Assembly: GCA_022559845.1 (NCBI GenBank)
Contig: CM040125.1
Coordinates: 328,855,829-328,919,828, forward strand
Direction: 5' to 3'
Origin: Amorphophallus konjac
Lineage: Eukaryota > Streptophyta > Magnoliopsida > Alismatales > Araceae
Length of the DNA stretch: 64,000 nucleotides
Below are positions 12,961-23,104 of the stretch, piece by piece. A program made the translations under genes and the position numbers. Each line of letters opens with the position of its first letter. Position 1 is the stretch's first letter. The notes under the pieces are model-generated. The model worked only from the letters and a program-made list of their open reading frames with translations, made no database searches and had not been told where the DNA came from.

Positions 12961-14034
12961 GTTAAAATTTGCTGTCCTATTCTTGGTCCCACCGGGATTC
13001 ACTCAAAAAAAAGAAAAAAAAAGAAAACTCTCTAGAGTGCTCTTGATTTTGAATGTTTGCTTGCCCTACTTGCATGCTTATTTATTATATATATATTTAA
13101 TACACTTCCTTCAAATTTCTTAGGACCATACTTTGCTAAATAATGCTGCCCTGATTCTGGATATGTGTGCGTCACGACACATTCTAAAAAACAAAAAAGG
13201 AGATGAAGAATAATTTTTGGTGGATCCATGTGTCAAGGGGATGAGTCATATCTATGTTGTTAGGTTAACTCACAAATATATATACCTGAGACAAAACTCC
13301 CACACTTTACACATAATGTGATTAATGGTTTTTAACCATAAGGATCGCAAAATTTCTTCCTAGCACTCTATAGATGCTCGAATGCTTACACTCACGTAAT
13401 CGTGAGGAAAAAGTTGCATGTCCCCTTTTTAAAAAAAAATGATGAAGAAGTGAAATGCGAATCAAAGTAGCATGGAATCCCCACTGAAACAAATGAGAAC
13501 ACTCACGCGAAAACGGTGAAGCAGATTGCAATAAGGATGAATCGTAGTAGCTGAGAATCCCTATTGAGACACATGAGGAAACTCGCGCCGAACAGTGAAG
13601 TCCAGAATTTGAAATAAACAAGAGGGTATGTGAAGCTATCGAAAGTTGAAAGCCTGAGATGTATGTGTAGGCCCTAGAGTAATCCTCTAGTGTTGCTTGG
13701 AATGTCTGCATATCCCTATGTTTAGGTTTCACTGCTCATATGCTTCCACTTTCACACCAAAAAAAAATACCTCAGGTGTAGATTATAATTTAAGCTATGC
13801 GCATAGGCTATGCAATACCCTCTTGACGAACACACATCTCCTTTAGTTGTGCTTCGTGGGCCGCACTCTACCTGTGAGTCATGGGCACTTTTCTTACCAT
13901 ATCCCCGATAGAGGGGAGCTATGCTATATATATCTATCTTTGTGTGCTTGTGTCAATGAATGCTTGCATGTCTGAATAAAAAAAAGGGATAATAACAAAA
14001 GGAAACAAATGAAATTACCATAAATGAATGAAAA
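12961..14034. other. O, non-repetitive stretch with no gene seen
   Basis: AT-rich sequence with A-runs near 13004-13025 and 13427-13440 and no ORF with recognisable similarity. It separates the two minisatellite blocks and may be an older inserted fragment. I cannot assign it. Confidence 0.4.
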
Positions 14035-15354
14035 CACCCCCGATTTTGACTCTCGCAGCCCGCTCTTCTACTACCCGTTGGCCTTCGTAGCCTACTTCCC
14101 CACCATACTCTGGCCTTTGCGCCATGCTCTTCTACTATCCTTCGGCTCCTGCAGCCCACTTTCCCTCCATCTTTCAGCTCTCATGGCATGCTTTCCCTCT
14201 ATCCTTGGCTCTCGCAACCCGCTTCCTCGATTTCGGCTCTCGCAGCCTGCTTTCCCGCTATCTATCGGCTCTCGCGGCTTGCTCTCCCGCTCTCCTTTGC
14301 CCGTCGACCTGCTTTCCTTCTATCTTTTGGGCTCTCGTGGCCTACTTTCCTGCTATCTCTCGGCTCTCACAGCCCACTTTTTCGATTGTGGCTCTTAAAG
14401 CCCACTTTCCCAATTTCGGCTTCCGCAGCCCACTTCCCCAACTTCGGCTTCCATAGCCCACTCTCCCAATTTCGGCTCTCGTAACCAACTTTCCCAATTT
14501 CGGCTCTTGTGGCCTGCTTTCCCGCTGTCTCTTGGCTCTTTGCCTTCTTTCCTACTATCTTTCGGCTCTCACGGCCTGCTTCCCTGATTCCGACTCTTGT
14601 GGCCTACTTTCCCGTTGTCCCTTGGCCCTTTGCTTGCTTTCCTTCTATCTTTCGGCCTGCTAGCCTGATGTCAGCTTTTACAGCCTGCTTTCCCGTTGCC
14701 CTTTGGCCTACTCAGCCTGCCTCTCTGATGTCAACTTTTATAGCATGCTTTCCCACTGCCCTTTTGCCTACCCGGCCTACTTTCCTGATGTCAACTTTTA
14801 CAGCCTACTTTCCTACTGTTCTTTGGCATACTCGCCCTGCTTTCCTAAGGTTGGCTTTTGCGGCCCGCTTTCATGCTGTCCTTTGGCCTATTCGACCTGC
14901 TTCCCTGAGGTTGGTTCTCGTAACCTGCTTTCCAAATGATTTCGGCTCTCGTAGCTTGCTTCCCCTCCATCTTTCGGCTGTCGCAGCTTGCTTCCTCAAT
15001 TTTGACTCACGTAGCCTGCTCTCCTAAAATGGGTTCTCCTGACCTGCTCTCTCAATTTCGGCTCTCGTAACCCGCTTCTCTAATCTCTTGACTTCGGCCC
15101 TAAAAGCCAACTCTCCCGAAATGGGTTCTCGCGACCGTCTCTCCTGATTTCGGCTCTCACAGCCTGCTCCCCTAATCTCTAAATTTTAACTCTTAAAGCC
15201 TGCTTTCCTAATCTCGGCTCTTAAAGCCTGCTCCCTTAAGGTCGGCTCTCGCAGTCTGCTCTCTAAATTTTGCCTCTTAAACCCTACTCTCCAAAATGTC
15301 GACCCCCGTAGCCTACTTTCATGAATTTCGACCCTTAAATCCTTCTCTCCAAAT
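14035..15354 (+). repeat. Minisatellite tail of O, second block
   Basis: About 40 or more imperfect ~30-bp units follow the pattern TTTCGGCTCTCGCAGCCTGC followed by TCTCC. It is interrupted by element A at 15355 and resumes at 26108-26260 in the same register of sequence, which proves the nesting. Confidence 0.85.
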
Positions 15355-15799
15355 TGTTGTGCCCTGTGGTTTTGATGATGGTTTCAATTGTGGCTTTGCT
15401 GATGGCTTTGCTGTGGTTTTTACGATGATCTTGATGATGGCTTTGATGTGATTTTAATAGTTGATCTTTTATGTGTGTTATTCACTGTGAGTCATCCTGC
15501 TGTGTGAGTCATCAAGCTATTACTCACCTTTTGATCATAATGCAGTTCTTCATAAGTTCTGATATGGCATTGCATATTTGATTATGTTCAGTCATCGCTG
15601 ATTGCTCAACCCCTCAGCTCATTCATTGGTTATACATGCCCATACTTAGGTCTTCTCCTCCAAGGTTATACATTGATCTTCCTTGACATTTATACATTGG
15701 TCTTAACGTCAAGTCTATTCAGCGTGATCAGTGCATCATTTCTTCAAGTCTATAAATCAGCTCTATAAATCAGCTTCATTGATAGCCCTACATGCACCA

Positions 15800-17030
15800 C
15801 ACTTCGTGTGGTTTCTCCTCACAAACACGAAATGACTTCCTGTCGTCTTTGTTTATAACACTTCGTGTTAACTTTCATGGCTACCAGGTAAATTGCTATG
15901 AGGTAGTACGTCGTGTGTCCGTATTGTTTCCTTCATATTTCGTGTCGTTTATCCCTACAACACTTCGTGTTATCCGTTTATACTTCGTATTGTTCCATCT
16001 TTGTCTTCTATATCACCGAGTAGTATCTTCCACTGTTTAACTTCGTGTCGCTTCACTTTCTATCTTCATGTTGTTCACTGAAGCAGCTCGAATTGTTCTG
16101 ACGAACTTCGAGTCGTCTCCCTGTGAACCTCGTGTCGTCTCCTTTGTTTTTAGTCGGTCATCTCGTGTCACCTTTTATGTTTGCTCGTGTGCTTTCGTGT
16201 CACTTACTGCTGTTCCTCGAGTCGTTTCTTCCTGGTCCCACTGCTTCATCACGTGTCGTGATAGCCGTGTCATCTTCTGTCTTCGTGTTGTTTTCACTTC
16301 GTGCTGCCTTCTCTAAAGTTCAAGCTCTAAGTGTCTCAAGTCGAGTGTGTCGGTGTTGTCTCCATGTCGTCCTCAGTTAGAGTCATTTCTTTGTTATCTC
16401 TATCCTCGTGTTGACTTAACACACTTCGTGTTGGTCTTACGTCGTGCACTTCTTTTCTAATCAAGCCGAGTCTGTCTGTGATGTCCTCGTGTCGTCCTTA
16501 GTCCGAGTCATTTCTCTTCTGTCTTCGTGTTGGTTTTTTTTTCTCATTAGACTTCGTGTCCTTCTCGCCCTGACCACACTTCGTGTCGGTCTCTGTTTCT
16601 CATCTTCGGGTTGCTTTCAGCCCGTGTCGTCCTCATTTTTGAGTCGCTCGTAAGTTCGAGCAGCTTTTTACTCGAGTTGTCTTTATGTTATTTTAGTATT
16701 TGTGTCTTCGTGTTATTTTTGTGTGTTAATGTCTCCGTGTTGTTTCTTTCTCTCCTCGTCCAGGTTTCTTCTAAATCGTGTGTTATTCTATTATTTCACT
16801 CTGTGTTATGACCTCTCACCTCGTGCCGTTCTTATCTGACCCCGTGTCACCTTCTTTGTTGTATTAGCCTTGTTACGTCGTGTCTTTTTCTTCTTACCTC
16901 GTGCTGGACTTATCTGACCTCGTGTCATCTTCTTTGTTGTGTTAGCCTTGTTCATTGTATCTCGTTTCATTCATTTTCTACCTCGTGTAGTAGTCACCTT
17001 ATGTTGCTATTACATACCTCGTGCAGCCTT
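15800..17030 (+). repeat. ACTTCGTGT short-motif array in U3 of A (5' LTR)
   Basis: About 40-45 copies of (A/C)(C/T)TCGTGT(C/T)G-like motifs recur every 20-40 bp in both LTRs of A (second copy about 23550-24780). Spacers differ, so this is a motif cluster rather than a strict tandem repeat. The motif is CpG-rich. Confidence 0.85.
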
Positions 17031-17233
17031 AGCTTTAAATGAGCATACAGCGAACTCTGAATGATTAATGGTATTAATCTCATTACAGGTCCGAGGAAGA
17101 ACATTCCACACACCTGGGCTGCACGTGATCCGAGACAAGAGGAACCAATCCGATAAAGACACGTGGCAGGAAGGTTCTAGATCGAGCGTGGGAGGCACAC
17201 GCGTTTTGTGCCCTATCCACCTGCTGTTGCTAC

Positions 17234-17240
17234 TATATAA
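17234..17240 (+). promoter_or_regulatory. TATA box of A, 5' LTR
   Basis: TATATAA lies within a GC-flanked block (CTGCTGTTGCTAC before, GTAGCCTTCGTCCAC after) that also surrounds the TATA boxes of B (34183-34191, 41890-41898) and C (60289-60296). Transcription should start about 25-35 nt downstream. The copy in the 3' LTR is at 24984-24990. Confidence 0.75.
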
Positions 17241-17279
17241 TGTAGCCTTCGTCCACAGATAAAGTGAGATCAAAGCCAA

Positions 17280-17590
17280 GAAAGAAAAAGCAGAGTTGTA
17301 GAGAGCTCGATCCAGAAGAAGAAAGGAAAAATAGAGAGATCGTGAGAGTGTGGAAAAATAGAGAGCAGTCGAGAGCTTCCACGTTCTAGATAGCAGTGTA
17401 GAAGAGAAAGAAGAGATAGAGAAAGCTAAGAGTCAGATCGAGAGAGCAGAAGAAGAAGAAGAAAGAGAGACAGTGAGATAGAGAGAGTGAGAAGGAGGAG
17501 GAGGCAGAAGCAGTGAGAAGAAGAAGAAGAAAAGAGAGTTCGTGCTGGGAGAAAGAGAGAAGTAGCAGAAGAAGTTCCTGCTGGACCGTG
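17280..17590 (+). other. Purine-rich leader tract of A
   Basis: About 300 nt almost entirely of G and A (AGAAGAAGAAGAAAG-like). It lies between the expected transcript start and the hairpin string and contains no ATG. B and C have the same tract on their sense strand (33890-34150 and 60060-60250, seen as pyrimidines on the plus strand). Confidence 0.7.
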
Positions 17591-17729
17591 GATCAAATCC
17601 AAGCCAGCCAGCTCCTGCGAGAGCCACATTTGATTTTATCTTTTCAGCTTTCCGTTGCTGGGTTTTGTTTTTCCTTTGAACTATTTACTTGCTGTATCTC
17701 CGATTCTCTGTAGAGAGTTCGGGGTCCCT

Positions 17730-18157
17730 CCTGTTGGTTCAGAAGAAGGGAGATTGCTATCTCCGGTTGTAAGTAACTGGGTGCTACTTGTGGGTTCCCT
17801 CTGGTTAGAGGAAGGGAGGCTCGTCCTCCGGTTCTGGGCTTGTAGGATTCAAGTCCAGGGGTCCCTCCGGTTGGAGGAAGAGAGGTCTTCGACCTCTGGT
17901 TGCTGGTGACGGGGAGTCACTGGCGGGTTCCCTCGTGGACTGGAGGAAGAGAGACTTTGGTCTCTGGTTTCCAAGTGGCTGGGAGTCACTTGGGGTGTCC
18001 CTCCGGTTGGGAGGAAGAGGGGAGGTTGTTCCCCTGGTCAAGCTGTGTGGCAGCACCTTGTTCGCAGACTGAGTCTGCTTGGTTCTAGCGTTTGCTAGTG
18101 AAGCCTCACTCCGGTTGGGAGTGAGGGGTGGATGTAGGTCTGGAGGACCGAACCACC
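17730..18157 (+). other. String of ~19 short hairpins in R/U5 leader of A
   Basis: Consecutive inverted repeats occur at 17749-17764, 17798-17811, 17815-17829, 17834-17858 (9 bp), 17864-17877, 17881-17897 (7 bp), 17906-17920, 17950-17965, 17971-17993 (9 bp), 17999-18014, 18018-18035, 18042-18054, 18064-18078, 18085-18098, 18104-18126 (9 bp) and 18127-18157. Weaker ones lie at 17730, 17770 and 17930. Loops are 3-9 nt, often GGTT. The same series recurs in the 3' LTR (25480-25907), in B and in C. Confidence 0.85.
18132..18137 (+). promoter_or_regulatory. Start-stop mini-uORF (AUG-UAG) of A
   Basis: ATGTAG is the first ATG after the TATA region. It sits in the internal loop of a two-tier hairpin (GGTGG 18127-18131 with CCACC 18153-18157; GGTC 18137-18140 with GACC 18146-18149). 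The same site is at 25882-25887 in the 3' LTR, 33391-33396 and 41099-41104 in B, and 59608-59613 in C. A second short uORF (ATG CTT GGA TAG, 18206-18217) is also kept. Confidence 0.7.
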
Positions 18158-18359
18158 TAAAAATCTATTGAGCAGTGGTTTGCTTTGTGTGTTTGCTTCC
18201 GCTAGATGCTTGGATAGGCGCGCTCCATGTGCTTGCTCATAAGTTTAATTGAAATAGTTTTATTCTGTGATTGCGTCTAGCATCTGAGTTTTATTTGGGA
18301 ATTATTCCTAGCAGGATACATTCACCCCCCTCTGTATCCGGGCCTAGCACCTTAACAAT

Positions 18360-18372
18360 TGGTATCAGAGCC
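18360..18372 (+). other. Primer binding site (initiator tRNA-Met), element A
   Basis: TGGTATCAGAGCC lies two bases after the LTR end at 18357. It is the standard Copia primer site. Confidence 0.93.
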
Positions 18373-18465
18373 AGGTTGTCTGCTTAGAAGGTCCAGCGAT
18401 CTGTAGATTCGATCCCGCTATCTTGGTGCTTCATTATTCCTGTTGCATTTATCTGATCAGCTTTC

Positions 18466-20871
18466 ATGGGTGATCCACCAGTTTTCAATGGTTCTAATTT
18501 TAATGCGTGGTTTATCAGTCTACGAAATTATGTTGATGCAGTTAATCTTGATCTGTGGAAATTAATTTCACAAGGTCCTCACACATTACCAAAGAAAGTG
18601 TCCAAATGGACCAACAGCCACAGATCAAAGGATGGAGAAAATCAGAAAGCCTTCAATCTGATGAAAGCAGCCACTGACAGAGCCTTACACTTTTGTGTTT
18701 ATGATTGCAGGTCTGCCAAGGACATCCTGGAGGAACTGAAGCTAGCTCACAGGTTAAATGAAGACAACTGCATGATGGCTAAAGGAAGTATTCATAGCAG
18801 CAGCCAAAATGAAGAAGAAGATGATGAGGAGGAGGTAAACATCTTCGAAAACTTTTCTTTAGATGATTGGGAGAATGCATATGCTGAGCTGCTTGAGTCT
18901 CATGAACAATGAAGAAAACAATACAAGAAATTGAAAAAGAAACGTGATCGGAGTAGCTCAACTCCACAATGTGAAAGTTGTTCAAATATAAAGCAATCTC
19001 ATGACGCCTACCTGTCTGATATCTATATGCATAAAAACCAGAATGAAAAATTGATGAATGAGCTTGAATGTGTTAGCTCTGAGCTAAGTAGGCTAAAAAC
19101 TGAAAATGACTATCTTAGAAAATCTGTTAAAGAAAATGAAGAAAAACTTAGCTCAGTTGAGGATGATCATGCTCATGTTGATGATTTAGTTCAGAATGAA
19201 AAATTGTTGAAAAAATTTGATTTTGTTAGTGCTGATTTGAATGCTCTAAAATTGGAAAATGAATGTCTTAGGAAACAATGTGAAAAACTTCAGGATCAAA
19301 CAATATGTTCTGATGAATCTGTTTGCAATGAATGTGCATTCTTGAAGGAATTGATTGAGGACTTAGACTCTGATGATAATATACAGAAAAACTTAATCAC
19401 TTCCTTGAAGGAAGAAAATGACTCATTGCTAACTCAGAAGAAGGAAACTGATAAAATACAAGACAAGCTGATAGAAGAAAACATCTATCTGAATGAACAA
19501 AATAAAAAGTTGATGGTTCTTAACACTGTTTTCACTGAAAGATGGCTGACATTTGAAAAAGGGAAATCCATCTTAAAAGAAAACGAAGTGAATAATGAAT
19601 TCACATTGACACAGGAAAATGAAACTCTGAAGAGTCTAAATGATGAACTGCAAAATCAAATCATCTTGTGTGAAGACCACATTGTATCTCTCGAGAGAGA
19701 GATTGAAGATCTAAGAAACTCCCTATCAAAATTTGTTAAGGGAAGAGACAATTTGAATAAGCTTCTTGGAGCGAATGTGAATTTTCAGAAGGAGGGACTG
19801 GGTTACAGTCCAGCCATGAAGAAGTCTGAGAAGGCTACTGGAGATAAATTGAAGACTGTCTTTGTTAAAAGTTCAGAACAAGAAAAACTCTCTACCTCAT
19901 TCTCACCTCAGTACAAAAATCAGGAAGAGAATGAAAAACAGAAAACAAATAAAAAGAACTCTTCTGTGTATATTGATCACAATTCTCACACACACTCGCA
20001 AGCATCTAGAAAGAAAATGATCTGTCACTACTGTCACAAATATGGTCATGTGATGCATGAGTGTAATTTGATGGAAAAGGATGACCTGGTAGCTGCTCAA
20101 AACAATCAGGGTAGAGATCATGTCCTTAGGGAAAAGAAAATTCATTGTTATAACTGTGGAAAAATAGGACATGTTGCTGCACAATGCTGGTTAGGCCCTC
20201 ATAGAAATACCTTTTCTAATTGTTCTCATTGTGGAAAACATGGCCATACAGTCAAGGACTGTTGGCATGCTCAGGGAAGAACTTTCTCTCAGAATATAAA
20301 ACTCCCTGCAAATAGAGATGTTTTTGGAAGAAATAAAACTGTTTTTAAAGATAAGAGTCTGGCATGCTTTGAATGTGGAAAATTTGGCCACCGAGCTTCG
20401 GAATGCTGGTGGGCAGGTAATGGTTTTAAAAGTAAGCATATCAGATGCTTTGAGTGTGGGAAAAATTCCCATACAGTCAAGGACTGTTGGCATGTTCAGA
20501 TGAAGTCGGTTAACCCCCCCGTAGTCAAATTCCCAGCAAAATCACTTGCAAGACTTTCATGCAATAACTGTGGGAAGCAAGGTCACAAATCTTCTGAATG
20601 TTGGCTGATTAAGAATAAGATACAGAATGTTCATGTAAGCAACAGACAATCTTATGCTCATGCACATAGGCCTCATGTTTTTGCTAATGTGCATCATAAT
20701 AAAGTCAAAAATTCTGTTGGTACATGTAGATATTGTGGAAAATTTGGACATTCTATGGATGATTGCTTTCTGATGAAATTTGATGTTGAACTAGCTAAGA
20801 AACAGGTTAGAACACTTGTCAGGGCTAAGGCAGGACCCAAAGATGCTTGGGTCCCTGCAGGATCAAAATGA
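18466..20871 (+). pseudogene. Gag of element A with seven zinc knuckles, one in-frame stop
   Basis: Copia-type Gag. The N-terminus (MGDPPVFNGSNFNAWF) is the UBN2/Gag-like domain seen in Sirevirus Gags. A long charged coiled-coil-like region follows (about 18930-19760), then seven CX2CX4HX4C knuckles at about 20023-20770, for example CHYCHKYGHVMHEC, CSHCGKHGHTVKDC and CRYCGKFGHSMDDC. Knuckles and spacers alternate, with the CFECGK form used twice. A TGA at 18910-18912 splits the frame into 148 and 646 codons in the same phase. Given the near-identical LTRs, the stop is probably recent, or this copy moved with Gag from another copy. No pol follows. Start choice: first ATG of the conserved domain, after about 1.2 kb of leader. 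Confidence 0.85.
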
Positions 20872-23090
20872 TCAAAATTTGCAGGTGTGCCTTGGATTGA
20901 GAAATAAAAGGAGGGGTAAATAAACCAAGGCACCCAAGATGATAAAGCCCCATTCAGGTAAATTCTGATAACTCTGTATTCTGAATTTGTGTGATCTGAA
21001 TGCACTGCATATCATGATAATTCTTTTGTGCATTGTTTAACTGAATATGATTGGAAAAAAAAATCTGAAATGCTCATGGAAATGATTGTAGTTTATCTCT
21101 GAATGCATTGCATATAAATGTAATGATGCATGATCATGGTGATCTCATTTGCTGAATACATCACATATCTATGTTCCGGAAATTTCTCCAGTAGAGCCTT
21201 TAAACATGCATACATGTAGTTAGTTGCATTGCATTTCCTTGCATTGAAAAATCTAAAAAGAAATGACTCATTGCATCTAGATAGGGGGAGTATTCCTGTG
21301 TCATCTCTTCACCTCTTGAACTCCTTCTGTCTAGAAATCTGATCCATTCTTGGCAAATGAGTAGTTCACTTGAATTCCCTGATGTCTACACTTATATAGC
21401 TGTTCTGTCTGTACTCCAGACTCAGCTAGTGTCTTCTAAACTGAACTGTTCTAATGTTAAATCCTTGTCTAATCATGATTGCTCTCTGCTACTCTCACGA
21501 TAAAAATGCTTTGTTGACTCCACTGATTTGCTAAAGTGTCATTGATTCATCTAAATGAGGAAAGTTTTTAGTCAGTGCATCCTAGACATAAATCAGACAT
21601 ATTCTGAAAAGAAGAAACTTCAATTATACTGGCATAAGAATGTTTTGATAAATCAAATTGATTTAAGTCTAATGTATTTCCTAAGTTTTGATGTAAAGGA
21701 CTTGAAAATATCTGAATCATCATGCTTAATAAATCTTAACCGATTGTCTCATGAACTTCATACAAAACTTTCTGAAATCTGAAAATTTTAAAAGACATGG
21801 CTATCCTTGGTTAAGATACATGTAGAAGGTATTGTTCTTAAACATTTCAGTGTACTAAGCTTTGTTTGAAAAAATCTGAAAACATTTAAAAAGTTGCAAG
21901 AGCAATGACTTCGGTCACAGAGAAACTGGGTTCTCTATCAAAGAAATGGAGTAAGCCCAAGTCATGAAGTGCCATAGTTACCTCTCCTTTCAAAAAAAAA
22001 TATTTGAAAATCTGGCAGAGCAATGGCATGGATGTGTTGAGTAACTGGGGATTCTGGCCTCTGATCAAGGTGTCTCCTCATGTAAAAAGACACTCCAAAT
22101 TGTTAACTCTGTTCTCCTTAAGAGGCAATATGGTTGTCACACTGAGTAACTGGGTCACTTCACCTGAGAAGTGTTGTGCCTCACGTAAAAAGGTGTTGAC
22201 TGAACCAAACTTGTTCAAGAAAAAAAATGAGTGCTGATCAATAGAAAATTCTGAATATCTAAAGATATATTCATACACAATTATTTTTTGTTTAATCTCA
22301 ATATCATCTTGTGTAACTTCCATAGGAGTCATTGATTTTTAAATAAGTAAGATGGAAAGAGGTTAAACATGAATGTCAGATGAGTTTTTGGTTCATTTAT
22401 ATTAAAAGGTGTTTCAGATATGAGTAATGAATTTTCAGACATGACTTTGGATTCATCATTCTTAAATCATGATGATAAGTTTAAACTCATTCATAATCTA
22501 TTATAATTGAAGAATCTGAAGTTCATTTACAAAGATTTATGAATTTGGTGTGCTAATGAAAATCTGTCTTCCTCATTTATTCACTATGATTACAGTCTGT
22601 GTCTTGCTGATAGATGCTCATCACTTCACTATCTCAATTGGTTTCAACCTTCAAAACGTTTCTGATCATATTGCCCTCTACCAATGTGTCTTGATTGACA
22701 TTGGTTCTCTTTTATGTAACGCACAACTCTCAGAATTTCCTTTGGATAACCAGAGTTCATCCTTGAAAATTTCTCTTGCTTCATGGATCATAAGGGGACA
22801 ATGTGCTAGATTGTCTGATCATGTTATCCATCTGCATTAGCTTTATATCGTCTGCCATGTCACAGGGGGAGTATTGTTACATATGCATGACTCTATAAGT
22901 TATTTGACTAAGGGGGAGAATTGTTTTAAATGCTTCTGATATGGTGTTGCCATCATCTGCTGAACTATGTTGTGTGTCTCATATGACATCACTGGATTAT
23001 CTTTCTCAAACTATTTTCTTTTTGACGAAGTCAAAGGGGGAGAATAGTTTGAGTCATCAGACTGACTCACTGTGTAGTGTTGCCATCATC
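20872..23090 (+). other. Non-coding 3' tail of A in place of pol
   Basis: 2.2 kb with no ORF above ~100 codons and no pol remnant recognised. It contains purine tracts of the AGGGGGAG type at 21282, 22865, 22911 and 23036 before the functional one. It also has two boxes like CAGAGCAATGGCAT (near 21900 and 22015) that reappear, inverted, in the tails of B and C. Confidence 0.7.
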
Positions 23091-23104
23091 AAAAAGGGGG
23101 AGAT
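23091..23104 (+). other. Polypurine tract of element A
   Basis: AAAAAGGGGGAGAT directly precedes the 3' LTR. It is the last of several similar tracts; multiple tracts are a known Sirevirus trait. Confidence 0.9.

Larger units (their letters stand above)
15355..18357 (+). repeat. 5' LTR of element A
   Basis: Runs from TGTTGTGCCCTGTGG to GCACCTTAACA, with TG...CA ends. The U3 contains the ACTTCGTGT array; a TATA box lies at 17234; R/U5 holds a purine-rich tract and then the hairpin string. It is exactly the length of the 3' LTR. Confidence 0.95.

Noticed and set aside
14124..15027. Long open frames (110-172 codons) rich in Ala, Cys, Phe, Pro and Leu
   Set aside because: They are translations of the ~30-bp minisatellite; open in several phases and without a domain.
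17426..17629. Ser/Leu-rich minus-strand ORFs over the purine tract, and matching ORFs at 24963-25379, 33608-34192 and 41315-41930
   Set aside because: Low-complexity GA/CT sequence is open by composition, and the region is transcribed as leader on the other strand.
17730..18157. CRISPR-like array of palindromic repeats
   Set aside because: Plant retrotransposon context, stems differ from each other, and there are no constant repeat and unique spacer pairs.
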